From: Planctomycetaceae bacterium
GTDB taxonomy: Bacteria > Planctomycetota > Planctomycetia > Pirellulales > Pirellulaceae
Length of the DNA: 64,000 nucleotides
Direction: 5' to 3'
Assembly (NCBI GenBank): GCA_020638995.1
Contig: JACKHM010000002.1
Coordinates: 1,860,001 to 1,924,000 of the forward strand
Within the stretch, counting starts at the first letter, position 1. The number at the start of each line of letters is the position of its first letter. A model generated the notes under the pieces. That model saw only the letters and a list, made by a program, of their open reading frames with translations. It made no database searches and was not told the DNA's origin. Below, piece after piece: positions 45,801 through 53,779 of this stretch. A program made the translations under genes and the position numbers.

Positions 45801-46031
45801 GGATTTCGGTTGGCGACAGCACGGCTCGCCGACCCGGAAGAGATCGAAACGCTGTCGAAAGTCTATCAAACGCAACTCCTCAGCTATCGACAGGACGCTA
45901 GTGCAGCGGAACGCTTGCTGCAAGTTGGTGACTCGGATCGCAATCCCAAACTCGATGTTAGTGAGCACGCCGCATGGGCGATCGTTGCCAGCTTGATTCT
46001 GAACTTGGACGAAGTGGTATCGCGACAATGA
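42864..46031 (+). CDS. PSCyt1/DUF1549/LamG/DUF1553 secreted protein
   Basis: The 1055-residue protein has a signal peptide (WWMLNFGTAQAQ) and the planctomycete cytochrome-c-like PSCyt1 domain with a CxxCH haem motif (CFRCH in SDKCFRCHGSD). DUF1549 follows (about 140-370; second CxxCH in VGCARCHDHKFDP), then a LamG/concanavalin-like domain (about 485-625; FAAWVKPSN, WQHICVTYDG, RIGRRS) and DUF1553 (about 760-1020; TARVTVNRFWQQHFG, LDAETIRDNAL, PRTNTPLQALTLLNDP). Its exact role is unknown; these proteins expand in planctomycetes with sulfatase and carbohydrate genes. ATG 42864 was chosen because the upstream 54 residues lack family features. Its stop overlaps the DUF1501 ATG. Confidence 0.93.
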   Translation: MMIPLVTENRRGLLNQFSRWNTVTFLLIAWWMLNFGTAQAQLQFNRDIRPILSDKCFRCHGSDVSSREAHLRLDQRESAYAEREGRRVIVPGRPHQSELVRRITSEDPSTRMPPPEEPLKLSTSEVQILREWIAQGAGYEEHWSFIPPQRPTRPIVQRADWARGAIDDFVLARLEQEELQPNREASRETLLRRVTLDLTGLPPSSDEIDAFLADDSPLAYERVVDRLLSSARYGEHMARFWLDAARYADTNGFFTDDERSMWLWRDWVIRAFNDDMPFDQFTIEQLAGDLLPDATIEQRIATGFNRNHTTTHETGVIDEEYRVEYVVDRLETTSTVWLGLTVGCARCHDHKFDPLSQQEFYELFAFFNQGPEKGNTGGPGNSAPLLEVPNLERQEHLIELRQKAELAHAEVTKVEPELVAAQRDWESSALATLPNTPTEGRLLQLGMRSEQLLQADVGSSNVNFVAGVLEEAAEFNGDAVLEVANEIDFERTDAFTFAAWVKPSNSPACVISKNDDANGMRGFDLVIRKGRAIVHLIHKWNGNAIQVSAKTPIKSGQWQHICVTYDGSSRADGVRIFFDGEQQPVEIRNDTLTETIRTDQPFRIGRRSTSAAMVGAIDEVSVFAKELVTDEVRRLATVPLVRSILAIADKDRTPFQRQKLREFFLGNTSGSRFRPVIDHAADLEESVRKLAKATPTTMVMQDMPEPRDTHLLIRGQYDQPGKIVLAGVPATLPPLPKDFPTNRLGFAQWLVDRSHPLTARVTVNRFWQQHFGVGIVETAEDFGSQGSWPTHPDLLDWLAVEFMDSGWSVKHMHRLIVTSATYRQASNISSKLREQDPDNQLLARGPRFRLDAETIRDNALGISGLLREEIGGPSVKPYQPSGLWEAVTYDGDLSYTQDTGESLYRRSLYTFWKRQSPPPGMLAFDAPTRETCTVQRPRTNTPLQALTLLNDPTYIEAARAMAERMMMEVNGPPVDRIQFGFRLATARLADPEEIETLSKVYQTQLLSYRQDASAAERLLQVGDSDRNPKLDVSEHAAWAIVASLILNLDEVVSRQ

Positions 46032-47473
46032 CCAGGTTGAAGTACGTAACGAATGCGGCCATGAACCGAAGACAGTTTTTAGGTCAGGCTGGCGCGGGTC
46101 TTGGCACCGCGGCATTGGCAGTGCTGTCGAGGGCAGATCTATGTGGAGCGGAAGCGACCGACGATGCCAGCCAACCTGCCGCACCAGCCAGACGCATCAT
46201 TTATCTATTCATGCACGGCGGTCCGTCGCAAATGGAGTTGTTCGACTATAAGCCTGAGCTTTGGAAACAACACGCGAACGAGTTGCCGGCGTCGGTTCGC
46301 GGTGATCAACGATTGACGGGAATGACTTCCGGACAAAAATCGTTTCCAATTGCGGCTCCGCAGCAGTTTACGTTCACACAGCATGGCGAAAGTCGGGCTT
46401 GGGTTAGCGATCTATTACCGCACATCGCAGGCGTCGCAGACGAGATTTGCTTCGTCAAGTCCCTTCACACCGAAGCGATCAATCACGATCCCGCCGTTAC
46501 ACTTTTGCAAACGGGACATCAACAACCGGGCCGACCGAGTTTCGGCGCGTGGACCAGCTATGGCATTGGCAGCGAGAACGCTGACCTGCCGGGTTTCGTG
46601 GTGCTGCTATCCGATGGCAGCGCAGCTCGACCGGCAGACCCGCTTTATGCTCGTTTGTGGGGAACTGGTTTTCTGCCGTCCAGTCATCAAGGAGTTAACT
46701 TTCGCACCAACGGCGATCCTGTGCTCTACCTTTCCAATCCGGAGGGTATCGATCCGGCGACACGCCGCCGGATGCTCGATGGCATTGCCAAATTGAATCG
46801 TAAACAGTTTTCCATCTTCGGTGACCCCGAGATTGAGACGCGCATTGCTCAGTACGAGATGGCGTATCGCATGCAAACGTCGGTACCGGAACTGACCGAT
46901 CTGAAGGACGAAAGCGAGGCAACTTTTGAATTGTACGGAGACGATGCTCGGCGGCCCGGAGCATTCGCGGCAAACTGCCTGCTGGCGCGGCGATTGGCCG
47001 AGCGGGATGTGCGTTTCATTCAGCTTTACCATCGCGGTTGGGATCAACACTACAATCTGCCGAGTGACCTCCGGCAACAATGCCAGGACGTCGATCAAGC
47101 CTGTGCTGCGTTGCTCACAGATCTCAAGCAGCGCGGGCTCCTGAAGGACACCTTAGTCGTGTGGGGCGGCGAGTTCGGTCGAACCGCTTACAGCCAAGGC
47201 AAGCTGACTTCCACGGATTACGGACGCGACCATCACGGGCGGTGCTTTACGATGTGGCTAGCGGGAGGCGGGATAAAGCCGGGGATCAGCTACGGCACGA
47301 CAGACGAATACTGCTACAACATCGTCGAGAACCCGGTCCACGTTCACGATTTGAACGCGACCCTGCTACACTGCCTCGGTATCGAACACAAGCAGCTGAC
47401 GTTTCGCTTCCAGGGACGTGACTACCGCCTGACCGATGTAGGTGGGAAGGTCGTCGACGCGATCCTCGCGTGA
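46028..47473 (+). CDS. DUF1501 protein with Tat signal
   Basis: The 481-residue product begins with a twin-arginine signal (NRRQFLGQAGAGLG) and follows the sulfatase-fold-like DUF1501 pattern: RRIIYLFMHGGPSQMELFDYKP, HEAINHDP-like motifs (LHTEAINHDPAVTLLQTG), RPSFGAWTSYGLG-like, TLVVWGGEFGRT and GRDHH. It is the usual partner of PSCyt1/DUF1553 proteins and starts inside the last codon of that gene (ATGA), so the two are translationally coupled. The dead copy at 1280-1639 matches its C-terminus. Function unknown. Confidence 0.95.
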   Translation: MTRLKYVTNAAMNRRQFLGQAGAGLGTAALAVLSRADLCGAEATDDASQPAAPARRIIYLFMHGGPSQMELFDYKPELWKQHANELPASVRGDQRLTGMTSGQKSFPIAAPQQFTFTQHGESRAWVSDLLPHIAGVADEICFVKSLHTEAINHDPAVTLLQTGHQQPGRPSFGAWTSYGIGSENADLPGFVVLLSDGSAARPADPLYARLWGTGFLPSSHQGVNFRTNGDPVLYLSNPEGIDPATRRRMLDGIAKLNRKQFSIFGDPEIETRIAQYEMAYRMQTSVPELTDLKDESEATFELYGDDARRPGAFAANCLLARRLAERDVRFIQLYHRGWDQHYNLPSDLRQQCQDVDQACAALLTDLKQRGLLKDTLVVWGGEFGRTAYSQGKLTSTDYGRDHHGRCFTMWLAGGGIKPGISYGTTDEYCYNIVENPVHVHDLNATLLHCLGIEHKQLTFRFQGRDYRLTDVGGKVVDAILA

Positions 47474-47484
47474 TGAATTAGAGG

Positions 47485-48195
47485 TCATTTTGGCGATTCT
47501 AGTTTCAAGAGCTTAATGTTCTTGTACCACACCTTGTGACCGTGATCCTGAAATCCCAGATAGCCTACTCGCGAGAAGTCCTTCACCGCCCGCGGTTCAC
47601 CGTTCAGCTTGAACTTATGCTTCTCGCCATCAGGGCACACTCCCTGTTGGTCAAACTCGTCACAATTCATCGACGCGACTTGTTCGCCGTTCACTTTGAC
47701 GTTGATCGAGGGACCATCACATCTCACCTCGACCGTGTTCCACTCGCCCGTTTCCCTGCCCGCATTCTTGGTCGTGGCAACCAAGTCATAGATTGCACCG
47801 AATTGATGCTTCCCTGTTTCCTTGCCGCTCATCACCTGTATCTCGAATCCTGTATGCACCGGGTTCATTGGATCTTCGACGCGGAAGAAAATTCCAGAAT
47901 TGCAACGAGGATCTTCCCAGCGGACGTCGCACTTCAAGACGAAGTTATCGAACTTTTCGTCATAGATAATGATGTAGCCGCCTGATTTGTAGGGAACGAG
48001 AGCGCCGTCTTCGACCGGCGCAGCAATTGTCTTTCCGTTGTTGCACTTCCAACCGTCCAAACTCCGGCCATTGAACAGTAAATGCCAACCGGATTCCTTT
48101 TCCAATTCCGAGAGTTCGTTATCACTGGCCAGCGTTGACGAATGGAACAGTAGAAGCACGGAAGCGAATGCCACAAGTTGAGTAGATAGATTCAT
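47485..48195 (-). CDS. DUF1080 (3-keto-disaccharide hydrolase domain) secreted protein
   Basis: A signal peptide (LVAFASVLLLFHSSTLA) precedes a 210-residue jelly-roll domain of the DUF1080 family: GWHLLFNGRSLDGWKCN, NFVLKCDVRWEDPRCNSGIFFRV, HTGFEIQVM, GEWNTVEVRCDG and IGFQDHGH-like GYLGFQDHGHKVWYKNIKL. The family binds or hydrolyses sugars; some members act on 3-keto-glycosides. AAGGAAAC lies before the ATG. It is convergent with the DUF1501 gene, 11 bases apart. Confidence 0.93.
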   Translation of the reverse strand: MNLSTQLVAFASVLLLFHSSTLASDNELSELEKESGWHLLFNGRSLDGWKCNNGKTIAAPVEDGALVPYKSGGYIIIYDEKFDNFVLKCDVRWEDPRCNSGIFFRVEDPMNPVHTGFEIQVMSGKETGKHQFGAIYDLVATTKNAGRETGEWNTVEVRCDGPSINVKVNGEQVASMNCDEFDQQGVCPDGEKHKFKLNGEPRAVKDFSRVGYLGFQDHGHKVWYKNIKLLKLESPK

Positions 48196-48259
48196 GGATG
48201 TTTCCTTGTTATTTTCTGGAGTGGTTTAAGCTGGACCAAGCACAGCCAAGCCTCTCGAA

Positions 48260-49303
48260 TCACTCGTCGCGGGTGACCGGTAGCGTGAACGCTAGTGCCA
48301 ACATTGCCCAACTGGTGGCGGTGATGGATATGAATTGATCTTCATCGTGCGGGAAGCCTGACTCATAGTAATCCTGGATCGGCTTGGCATGTGTGACGAC
48401 GTGCCATGTTCCGTCCGGGAGTTGCGAGCTGACTAAATAGTCGCACGCCTCTTTGACTGCGGGATTGTCGCGCGACAACTTGCCAACTTCCTGCAGAGCG
48501 GCAAGCACTGTCCCTGTTGCATAAGCATCCGACGACATCGCGTCCGTTTGCGACCAGCCTCCGTCGGCATGCTGTCTCGACAACAACTCGTCAACAGCCT
48601 TTTGGATTGTTTCTTGTGTGGCATCAATGTAGGGCAGGGTGCGCAATTGAAAAACTCGGCCTTCCGTATCGCTTGGTTCAGTTTCAAGAACCCATGTCGC
48701 GGCCGCGTCTCGACGCACTTCGAAGCGTTCCTGCTGCTCCTCCGTGCCAAAGTGCGACAAACCACGCAGCGCGAGATAGGTGGCAGTAAAAGGACTGCCG
48801 GATGAAGGAAGACGCTGACTGCTGGCCGTCCAGCGATTCTTCTCTCGCTGATATTCGGCCAAATAATGAGCGACAGCCGTCGTCGTTTCATCAGCCTTCC
48901 ACGCGCCTCGTTCCAACGTCCAAAGGGCATAGCCCGCGGTCATCACTTGACCGCCCTGTCCTTTGCCTGCCAGATATCCGCTCTTGCCACGGTGCAGATG
49001 ATCCCAAGTGTGCTGAAGCTGCCGTTGTAGAATCTCCTCGTCGATTTTGAAACCGCGACGGGAGACTTCTACCAAGGCGATCACCGGCAGCGCCTGGTTA
49101 TGGCAAGTGAAACACTTTCGCTCTTTCGCTGATACCACCGCACCTTGTTGCAAGTGAGGTATTGCGTTTTGAATCGCGCGGCGAACAGACGCCTGAGACT
49201 GTTCGGCTTCAGCAGGAATGCGAGTTCCACTGGGATCTGCTGCGATGAGCACCGACAGGCTTGCCAGCATGACCGCTGTGTAAATGACGATTCGAGCCAT
49301 CAT
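48260..49303 (-). CDS. Secreted alpha/alpha-toroid protein with CxxCH motif
   Basis: After a signal peptide (VIYTAVMLASLSVLIAAD) the 347-residue protein has CFTCHNQ, a c-type haem motif, then toroid repeats of the squalene-cyclase/prenyltransferase type: GKGQGGQVMTAGYALWTLE, HADGGWSQTD, SDAYATGTVLAAL, LPDGTWHV and ITATSWAMLAL. No cyclase DxDD is seen. Such CxxCH-plus-toroid proteins are probably periplasmic electron-carrier or binding proteins, not cyclases. ATG 49303 or 49300 are both possible; the longer N-terminal extension is not signal-like. Confidence 0.85.
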   Translation of the reverse strand: MMARIVIYTAVMLASLSVLIAADPSGTRIPAEAEQSQASVRRAIQNAIPHLQQGAVVSAKERKCFTCHNQALPVIALVEVSRRGFKIDEEILQRQLQHTWDHLHRGKSGYLAGKGQGGQVMTAGYALWTLERGAWKADETTTAVAHYLAEYQREKNRWTASSQRLPSSGSPFTATYLALRGLSHFGTEEQQERFEVRRDAAATWVLETEPSDTEGRVFQLRTLPYIDATQETIQKAVDELLSRQHADGGWSQTDAMSSDAYATGTVLAALQEVGKLSRDNPAVKEACDYLVSSQLPDGTWHVVTHAKPIQDYYESGFPHDEDQFISITATSWAMLALAFTLPVTRDE

Positions 49304-49524
49304 GAGATAAATCGTTCCCGTGTGAATGAGCTCGAAATTGCCGAGCCGTAGGAAGTGGTTGTTTGCGTGCAAATCTCTGCGTTCACGACTCGTCTTCCAA
49401 TTCGACTTGGGAACCTTTTCGCTTCCCGCGGCAACTGCCGGATCATCGGCCAACTTGCGACTGAGGCTGTGCAACGGGGCGATTGTACTCGGATCACGTC
49501 AGCGTTTCGACACATAAGTTCGAC

Positions 49525-50631
49525 TCAACGCCATTTTACGAGTTTTGGTTCCCACCGTTGTTCGATCTTGGAGTATGCGACGATGTAGCTGTCGCAGCCC
49601 GACTTTGTCACCACTTGAATTTGCGTGGCGATGTCGGTTTCTCCGGCGTCCCATCCCTGAAGGACAGGAATCAGTCGCGAAGGCGTGATGGCCTGGCCGT
49701 GTTGCTTTGGCGGTACGCTTTGGAATGTACCAATCGCGTGGCGAATCCAGCCCGCCCGTTCGCCGTACACAGACAAGTCGCGATGAAACTCGCGGTAAGG
49801 AACCAGTACGGCCAGTTTCGAGCAGGTGCGAGACACTGGTATCAGTTGCTTCGCGTAGGCCTTCCAGCAGATTCCCTTGAAACATCCTACCCCCGCGCAC
49901 AAGCCGTCCAAAGCTCCATCGTGCTCTTCGCATTCTGTTGTCCACACGGGAATGACCGGACAGTCTGTCACGAACTTACACACTTCCGCGACAAAATTCG
50001 CTGCCGCATCGTCATTCAAGGGTGTCGTCGAACGCTTCGGTCCATAATCGCTCGTCCAACGACACAGCGAATTGCCGCAGCCACATGCCGAAGGGGCTCC
50101 CTGCAAATCGTTCAAGAACACACCGTCCGACGCAGGTTTGTTCGCCAAGACCTGTTGCACCCGCGCCAGTTGTGCGGCGTAGGTCTCTTTGGAAAGGATC
50201 GTTACCCAGGGATAGATCTTGACCACTTCATTTTCGGCAGGTGTCGCCGCAAGCGGAAAATGACGCCTCCATTCCGAGTGGCCTTGCAGGCTGGCCATCC
50301 ATTCCGGATGGGCGTCCGCCAACTCGGTACAGCGAGCAACCTCGACCCAGTAGAACAATCCAAGACCAGATCGGCGGACGCGATCCGCGGCGGCTTGTTC
50401 CTGCCGAGCGGCTTCCTCCGACTCGCTCGTCAAAACAATGACAGCAGCGGTCAAGCCATCAGCCATCAGTTGCTGAAGCCGTTGTTCCGTCGCATCACCC
50501 GACGCCAGCAATGCGCCTCGCATGTTATGGATCGACGGTCCCGCATCGCCATCCGCCGCTCGAACGGCACTAGCGAAAAGGATGCTTGACAAGATCAGCG
50601 ACGCACACAGCGTTCGAAAATTATGGAGCAT
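49525..50631 (-). CDS. Secreted protein of unknown function, possibly TIM-barrel
   Basis: The 368-residue product has a signal peptide (LCASLILSSILFASAVRA). The body alternates helices and strands with RMRGALLAS-like and AAVIVLTSESEE, LFYWVEVARCTELADAHPEWM, and a cysteine-rich centre (SACGCGNSLCRW) followed by PVIPVWTTECEEHDG. The pattern YWVEVARCxELADAHPEW resembles glycoside-hydrolase-like TIM-barrel proteins, but I cannot name a family or catalytic residues. It overlaps the upstream DUF3179 gene by 11 bases and is probably translated from the same mRNA. Confidence 0.75.
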   Translation of the reverse strand: MLHNFRTLCASLILSSILFASAVRAADGDAGPSIHNMRGALLASGDATEQRLQQLMADGLTAAVIVLTSESEEAARQEQAAADRVRRSGLGLFYWVEVARCTELADAHPEWMASLQGHSEWRRHFPLAATPAENEVVKIYPWVTILSKETYAAQLARVQQVLANKPASDGVFLNDLQGAPSACGCGNSLCRWTSDYGPKRSTTPLNDDAAANFVAEVCKFVTDCPVIPVWTTECEEHDGALDGLCAGVGCFKGICWKAYAKQLIPVSRTCSKLAVLVPYREFHRDLSVYGERAGWIRHAIGTFQSVPPKQHGQAITPSRLIPVLQGWDAGETDIATQIQVVTKSGCDSYIVAYSKIEQRWEPKLVKWR

Positions 50632-51658
50632 AGACGGAGGTCTCGGGATACTCTGCGGACCACGCGTACCATCGGCACTGAATGCTGTTGATCCACTTCA
50701 ACTCTTTACCACGCAACGGTCCGTCAACGGCACGCCCCGCCACCGTCCAGCGAGTGCGAGTCTCTTTGTCCTTAAAAGGTGCTGATTCTGGCGAAATGCT
50801 GTCAGCATAAAAAGTCAGCAACCGGCCATCGACGTTTCGATTGAAAGCGGCGGCGGTTTTCGTCGGACCGTACCAGAATACGGCAACCTCTTCATCTTCG
50901 ACTTTGTCCAGGATGCAAGCTCGTTGCGGCAATTCATCGAGTGGATAGGCCCTCCGCATGGTAACACTATCAATTCCTAGCACCATGGCCTCCTTGTTCA
51001 GACGTGGATCAACATTCCCCATCGACGAAACCGCCTGTTGACTTATCCGGACGTGCAGCGGCTGCGGCTCGTACTCATTCCCGTCAAACAAATCGTAAGT
51101 CGTTGACTCGGGATGTAACATCAACCAGTAGTTCCAATTCGTTACTAGACTGGGAATGCGTTTCAGTTGTCGGCCTTTCTGCGGACCTGAGATGGCAATT
51201 CCCGTCAGGGCAGACCAGAGCGTCCCGTCCTCGCCCCGCACGATCATCACGCCACGGCGCCATCCATAAAGCTGGTAGCCATACGCTTTCTCGTATGCGG
51301 CTGTATACCCACCGTCAGGATCGTAGAAGAATAGTCCGTAGGTGTCATTGATAACTCGCGGTCCCGATAGAAAATGTCGTATCGGAAATGCACCGCCATT
51401 ATGCGCAGCTCGCAACCACGCAAGCACGCGGTCATCGGGCAGGATCAGCGACTTGATATGTTGCGTCGAACAGTAGGAACATGGCGGCTCCGTGACCGGC
51501 TTTGGAATTTCAGACGCCGCGATCACAGTTTCGTCTGTTCCAGCGTTCGCTGTTCGCTGTATCGTGTTGCAGGAAACCAGCGCACCGGCTATCAATGCGC
51601 CGCAAACTCGTAAGACGCTGCTGATCCGACGGTGGTCATAAAAGTGCATTGTCAACAT
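50621..51658 (-). CDS. DUF3179-domain lipoprotein-like protein
   Basis: An N-terminal hydrophobic segment ending in GALVSC resembles a lipoprotein signal with lipobox cysteine. The 345-residue body carries DUF3179 features: DGTLWSALTGIAISGPQKG, WLMLHPESTTYDLF, VLGIDSVTMRRAYPLDEL, and the VFWYGPTKTAAAFNRNVDGRLLTFY strand followed by TRTRWTVAGRAVDGPLRGKEL and W-rich C-terminus. CSYCSTQH near residue 60 may bind a metal or haem. Function unknown. It is the first gene of a two-gene unit with the unknown protein at 49525. Confidence 0.85.
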   Translation of the reverse strand: MLTMHFYDHRRISSVLRVCGALIAGALVSCNTIQRTANAGTDETVIAASEIPKPVTEPPCSYCSTQHIKSLILPDDRVLAWLRAAHNGGAFPIRHFLSGPRVINDTYGLFFYDPDGGYTAAYEKAYGYQLYGWRRGVMIVRGEDGTLWSALTGIAISGPQKGRQLKRIPSLVTNWNYWLMLHPESTTYDLFDGNEYEPQPLHVRISQQAVSSMGNVDPRLNKEAMVLGIDSVTMRRAYPLDELPQRACILDKVEDEEVAVFWYGPTKTAAAFNRNVDGRLLTFYADSISPESAPFKDKETRTRWTVAGRAVDGPLRGKELKWINSIQCRWYAWSAEYPETSVYAP

Positions 51659-52003
51659 TCTCCTAACGACTTAAACTGCTTCACACCGGCAGCGTTATCG
51701 TATCACAGGTACGCATGATACTGAACAAAGCCGGGCAGTTGAGACTGATGCAGTGCAAAGAGAGGGTGCATCGCTGCCAACCCAGCGGTTCGGTTCTCTT
51801 ACTCGTCAGGAGAAGTTAGATCGAGACGGCGATCTGCAGCAAGCCAACGAAAAGGCCGCTTGGAATCAGGTCGTAGATGGAGTTGGAGATGGGACCGCGT
51901 TCTTCGTTTCACTCATAACCTCCTCCTATCCACGATTATTGAAAATCGTCAGAAGTCCACTACTACTGGGCTATCGCACAGCCACGAATGCAACGAGTGG
52001 GCA
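51659..52003. other. Intergenic stretch without a supported gene
   Basis: A 16-codon minus-strand frame (51866-51916) has an excellent AGGAGG site but a Pro/Thr-rich product without recognisable features, so I do not call it. No promoter or terminator stood out here. Confidence 0.4.
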
Positions 52004-53587
52004 TCACTCGACTGGAATGAACTTCCACATTGTGCCTGTGGCACGACGAGCCACCATGTGTGGTCCGCCTTTGAAAGGATCGCTGCGGTCGGCCTTCGCA
52101 TCGCCGACGTTCCCCTCAAGCACCTTTTTTGACTCTTCCATGTACATCGTGGTCAGGAAGTAGTATCCATCGTCGGCAGGAACGGCTTTCCAGCGAGTTC
52201 CAGTGACCCCGTTATTAGACGCCATGAACGCCGCAGCCTCGCCATTGCCTCCCTCCAGCACTTGGTTGCGTTCTTCGAGGAATTGAGAGGTTAGAAAGAA
52301 ATATCCATCGCCGGCAGGCAGCGTCTTCCATTGCATCCCTGAGAAATTGCCTCGTTCGCGGAGAGTGAGTGGGGCCGATTCGAGAACGAGGTTCTGACCT
52401 TCGACAAATTTGTTTGTCATATAAAAGTAGCCAGTGGGAAAACCTTCCGGCGTTTTCCTCGGCGTAATTCGTTTGTCAGCCTCGACCAATCGCGGCGGCC
52501 ACCTGAAGGTTGGTGCATTCGAAGGATCATAGCCCGCCAGGTGTCCGTGCAACCGCGTTTGCGGCTTGGCATAGCGAAGCTCGGTGTCACCGAAAACTTC
52601 CCTGCACATGGCGGCCAGCCCCGGGTCGTACTCCAGCAACTCTTCTCGCGTATTGACGTGATTGTGGTCGTGGTCGGGCTCGCGATTGTTATCGAACCAG
52701 GACTGTACTCCCTCGGCGAAATACTCGTGGTGGTTAGTGCTGGCATACTTGTCTTTCCAAAGTCCCTTTGCCATGGCGGCCTTGTACGTATCTTCCAGTC
52801 GCCGATCGAATGTCGGGTCGACGTTGGTCATTCCTCGCAAATGAATGTTGTGGGCAAGCTCGTGAATCAGGATGTTTTCGGTAGAGTACATGTCGCCAGG
52901 GTACGCCAGCAGATTCTCTTCGGCGCACGAGCAATACGGATCGGTTTGACTGCCTCCCATTCCCCGGGCTCTCCTATCCCAATAGTCGCGGCCGGACAGA
53001 CCTTTGAACTTAGGCGGCGGTTCGGCCTCGCGAAACCTCGCCCATTCCGGCTGATCGGTCGTGAATTCGTTGTAAGCAAGGATGCACAATCTCGCTCCGC
53101 TATCGACCATGGCTTTTCGTACATCAGGTCGTTTTGCCAGCATCATATCGACGAGGTATTTGGCCTCTTTCAGAGCGTACGGATTGACGGTTGCCGACGC
53201 CACGATCGGAAAGCCGCCTGCATCAGTCCGTTGCGCGTAGAACGCCGGTACTCCGTCCGTTCCTTCCGGATCGAATCGATGGGCCTGGATAGGGACTTTG
53301 GAATTCACCACTTGCTCAGCGTCCTTTCCCACAATGGCAAATCGGTGACCAATGGTGGTCGTAATGATCGCGTCTTTGCCTGGAGGCACGCGACCGTTAC
53401 TCACCCGCTCTCCTTGATCGTTTATCCAAAACAAATCGATTGGATCGCCGCTGCCATTGATGATTTGCAAAGTGGGCCGGGGAAATTCGGCCTGGGGACT
53501 TTCACCGCGGGTAATTTGAGCTAGGGCGTTTACGGCGAAACCGACGAGCAGTAACACAAGGCAACAACTTAATTGACGAAGATGCAT
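52004..53587 (-). CDS. VHL-like domain - zinc metallopeptidase - ricin-like protein
   Basis: After a signal peptide (LSCCLVLLLVGFAVNALA) comes a short beta domain (LQIINGSGDPIDLFWINDQGE, RVPPGKDAIITTTIGHRFAI) like the VHL beta domain. The middle has HExxH in ENILIHELAHNIHLRG with a downstream HHEYFAEGVQSWFD that could supply the third zinc ligand. The last 150 residues contain three repeats of about 45 residues (GYFYMTNKFVEGQNLVLE, GYFFLTSQFLEERNQVLEG, GYYFLTTMYMEESKKVLEG), typical of ricin-type beta-trefoil lectins. The 527-residue protein is likely secreted and may cleave glycoproteins. ATG 53587 gives the signal peptide; the 46 residues upstream do not fit. Substrate is unknown. Confidence 0.85.
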   Translation of the reverse strand: MHLRQLSCCLVLLLVGFAVNALAQITRGESPQAEFPRPTLQIINGSGDPIDLFWINDQGERVSNGRVPPGKDAIITTTIGHRFAIVGKDAEQVVNSKVPIQAHRFDPEGTDGVPAFYAQRTDAGGFPIVASATVNPYALKEAKYLVDMMLAKRPDVRKAMVDSGARLCILAYNEFTTDQPEWARFREAEPPPKFKGLSGRDYWDRRARGMGGSQTDPYCSCAEENLLAYPGDMYSTENILIHELAHNIHLRGMTNVDPTFDRRLEDTYKAAMAKGLWKDKYASTNHHEYFAEGVQSWFDNNREPDHDHNHVNTREELLEYDPGLAAMCREVFGDTELRYAKPQTRLHGHLAGYDPSNAPTFRWPPRLVEADKRITPRKTPEGFPTGYFYMTNKFVEGQNLVLESAPLTLRERGNFSGMQWKTLPAGDGYFFLTSQFLEERNQVLEGGNGEAAAFMASNNGVTGTRWKAVPADDGYYFLTTMYMEESKKVLEGNVGDAKADRSDPFKGGPHMVARRATGTMWKFIPVE

Positions 53588-53727
53588 TGGTTTCACTTGT
53601 ATGAGTGTTTGGTGATAGTCGAACGGAAAACAAAAGTAGACGACGAGTAAACTCAAAGATTTAGTCGCCAAACGACGGCGAGTCAAAAAACCTCTACGAC
53701 AATAGTCGTGTAGCAGACCAGACAATA

Positions 53728-53771
53728 GGTGCCACCCGCCTATTGAGAAGTTTTTTTGTGTGCGGTGGCAC
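53728..53771. repeat. REP-like hairpin after the hybrid kinase gene
   Basis: GTGCCACC (53729-53736) and GGTGGCAC (53764-53771) form a perfect 8-bp stem around a T-run. The first 23 bases (53728-53750) match 20 of 23 bases of the repeat at 57744-57766. It lies eight bases past the stop of the kinase gene and may serve as its terminator. Confidence 0.6.
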
Positions 53772-53779
53772 GATTTGAA

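Noticed and set aside
49483..50589. A 368-codon plus-strand ORF covering almost exactly the gene at 49525-50631
   Set aside because: It is a mirror of the minus-strand gene, which has a signal peptide and coupling with DUF3179; the plus-strand frame shows no family features.
51866..51916. 16-codon minus-strand frame with an excellent AGGAGG site
   Set aside because: The product is Pro/Thr-rich, unlike known peptides, and nothing around it supports translation.
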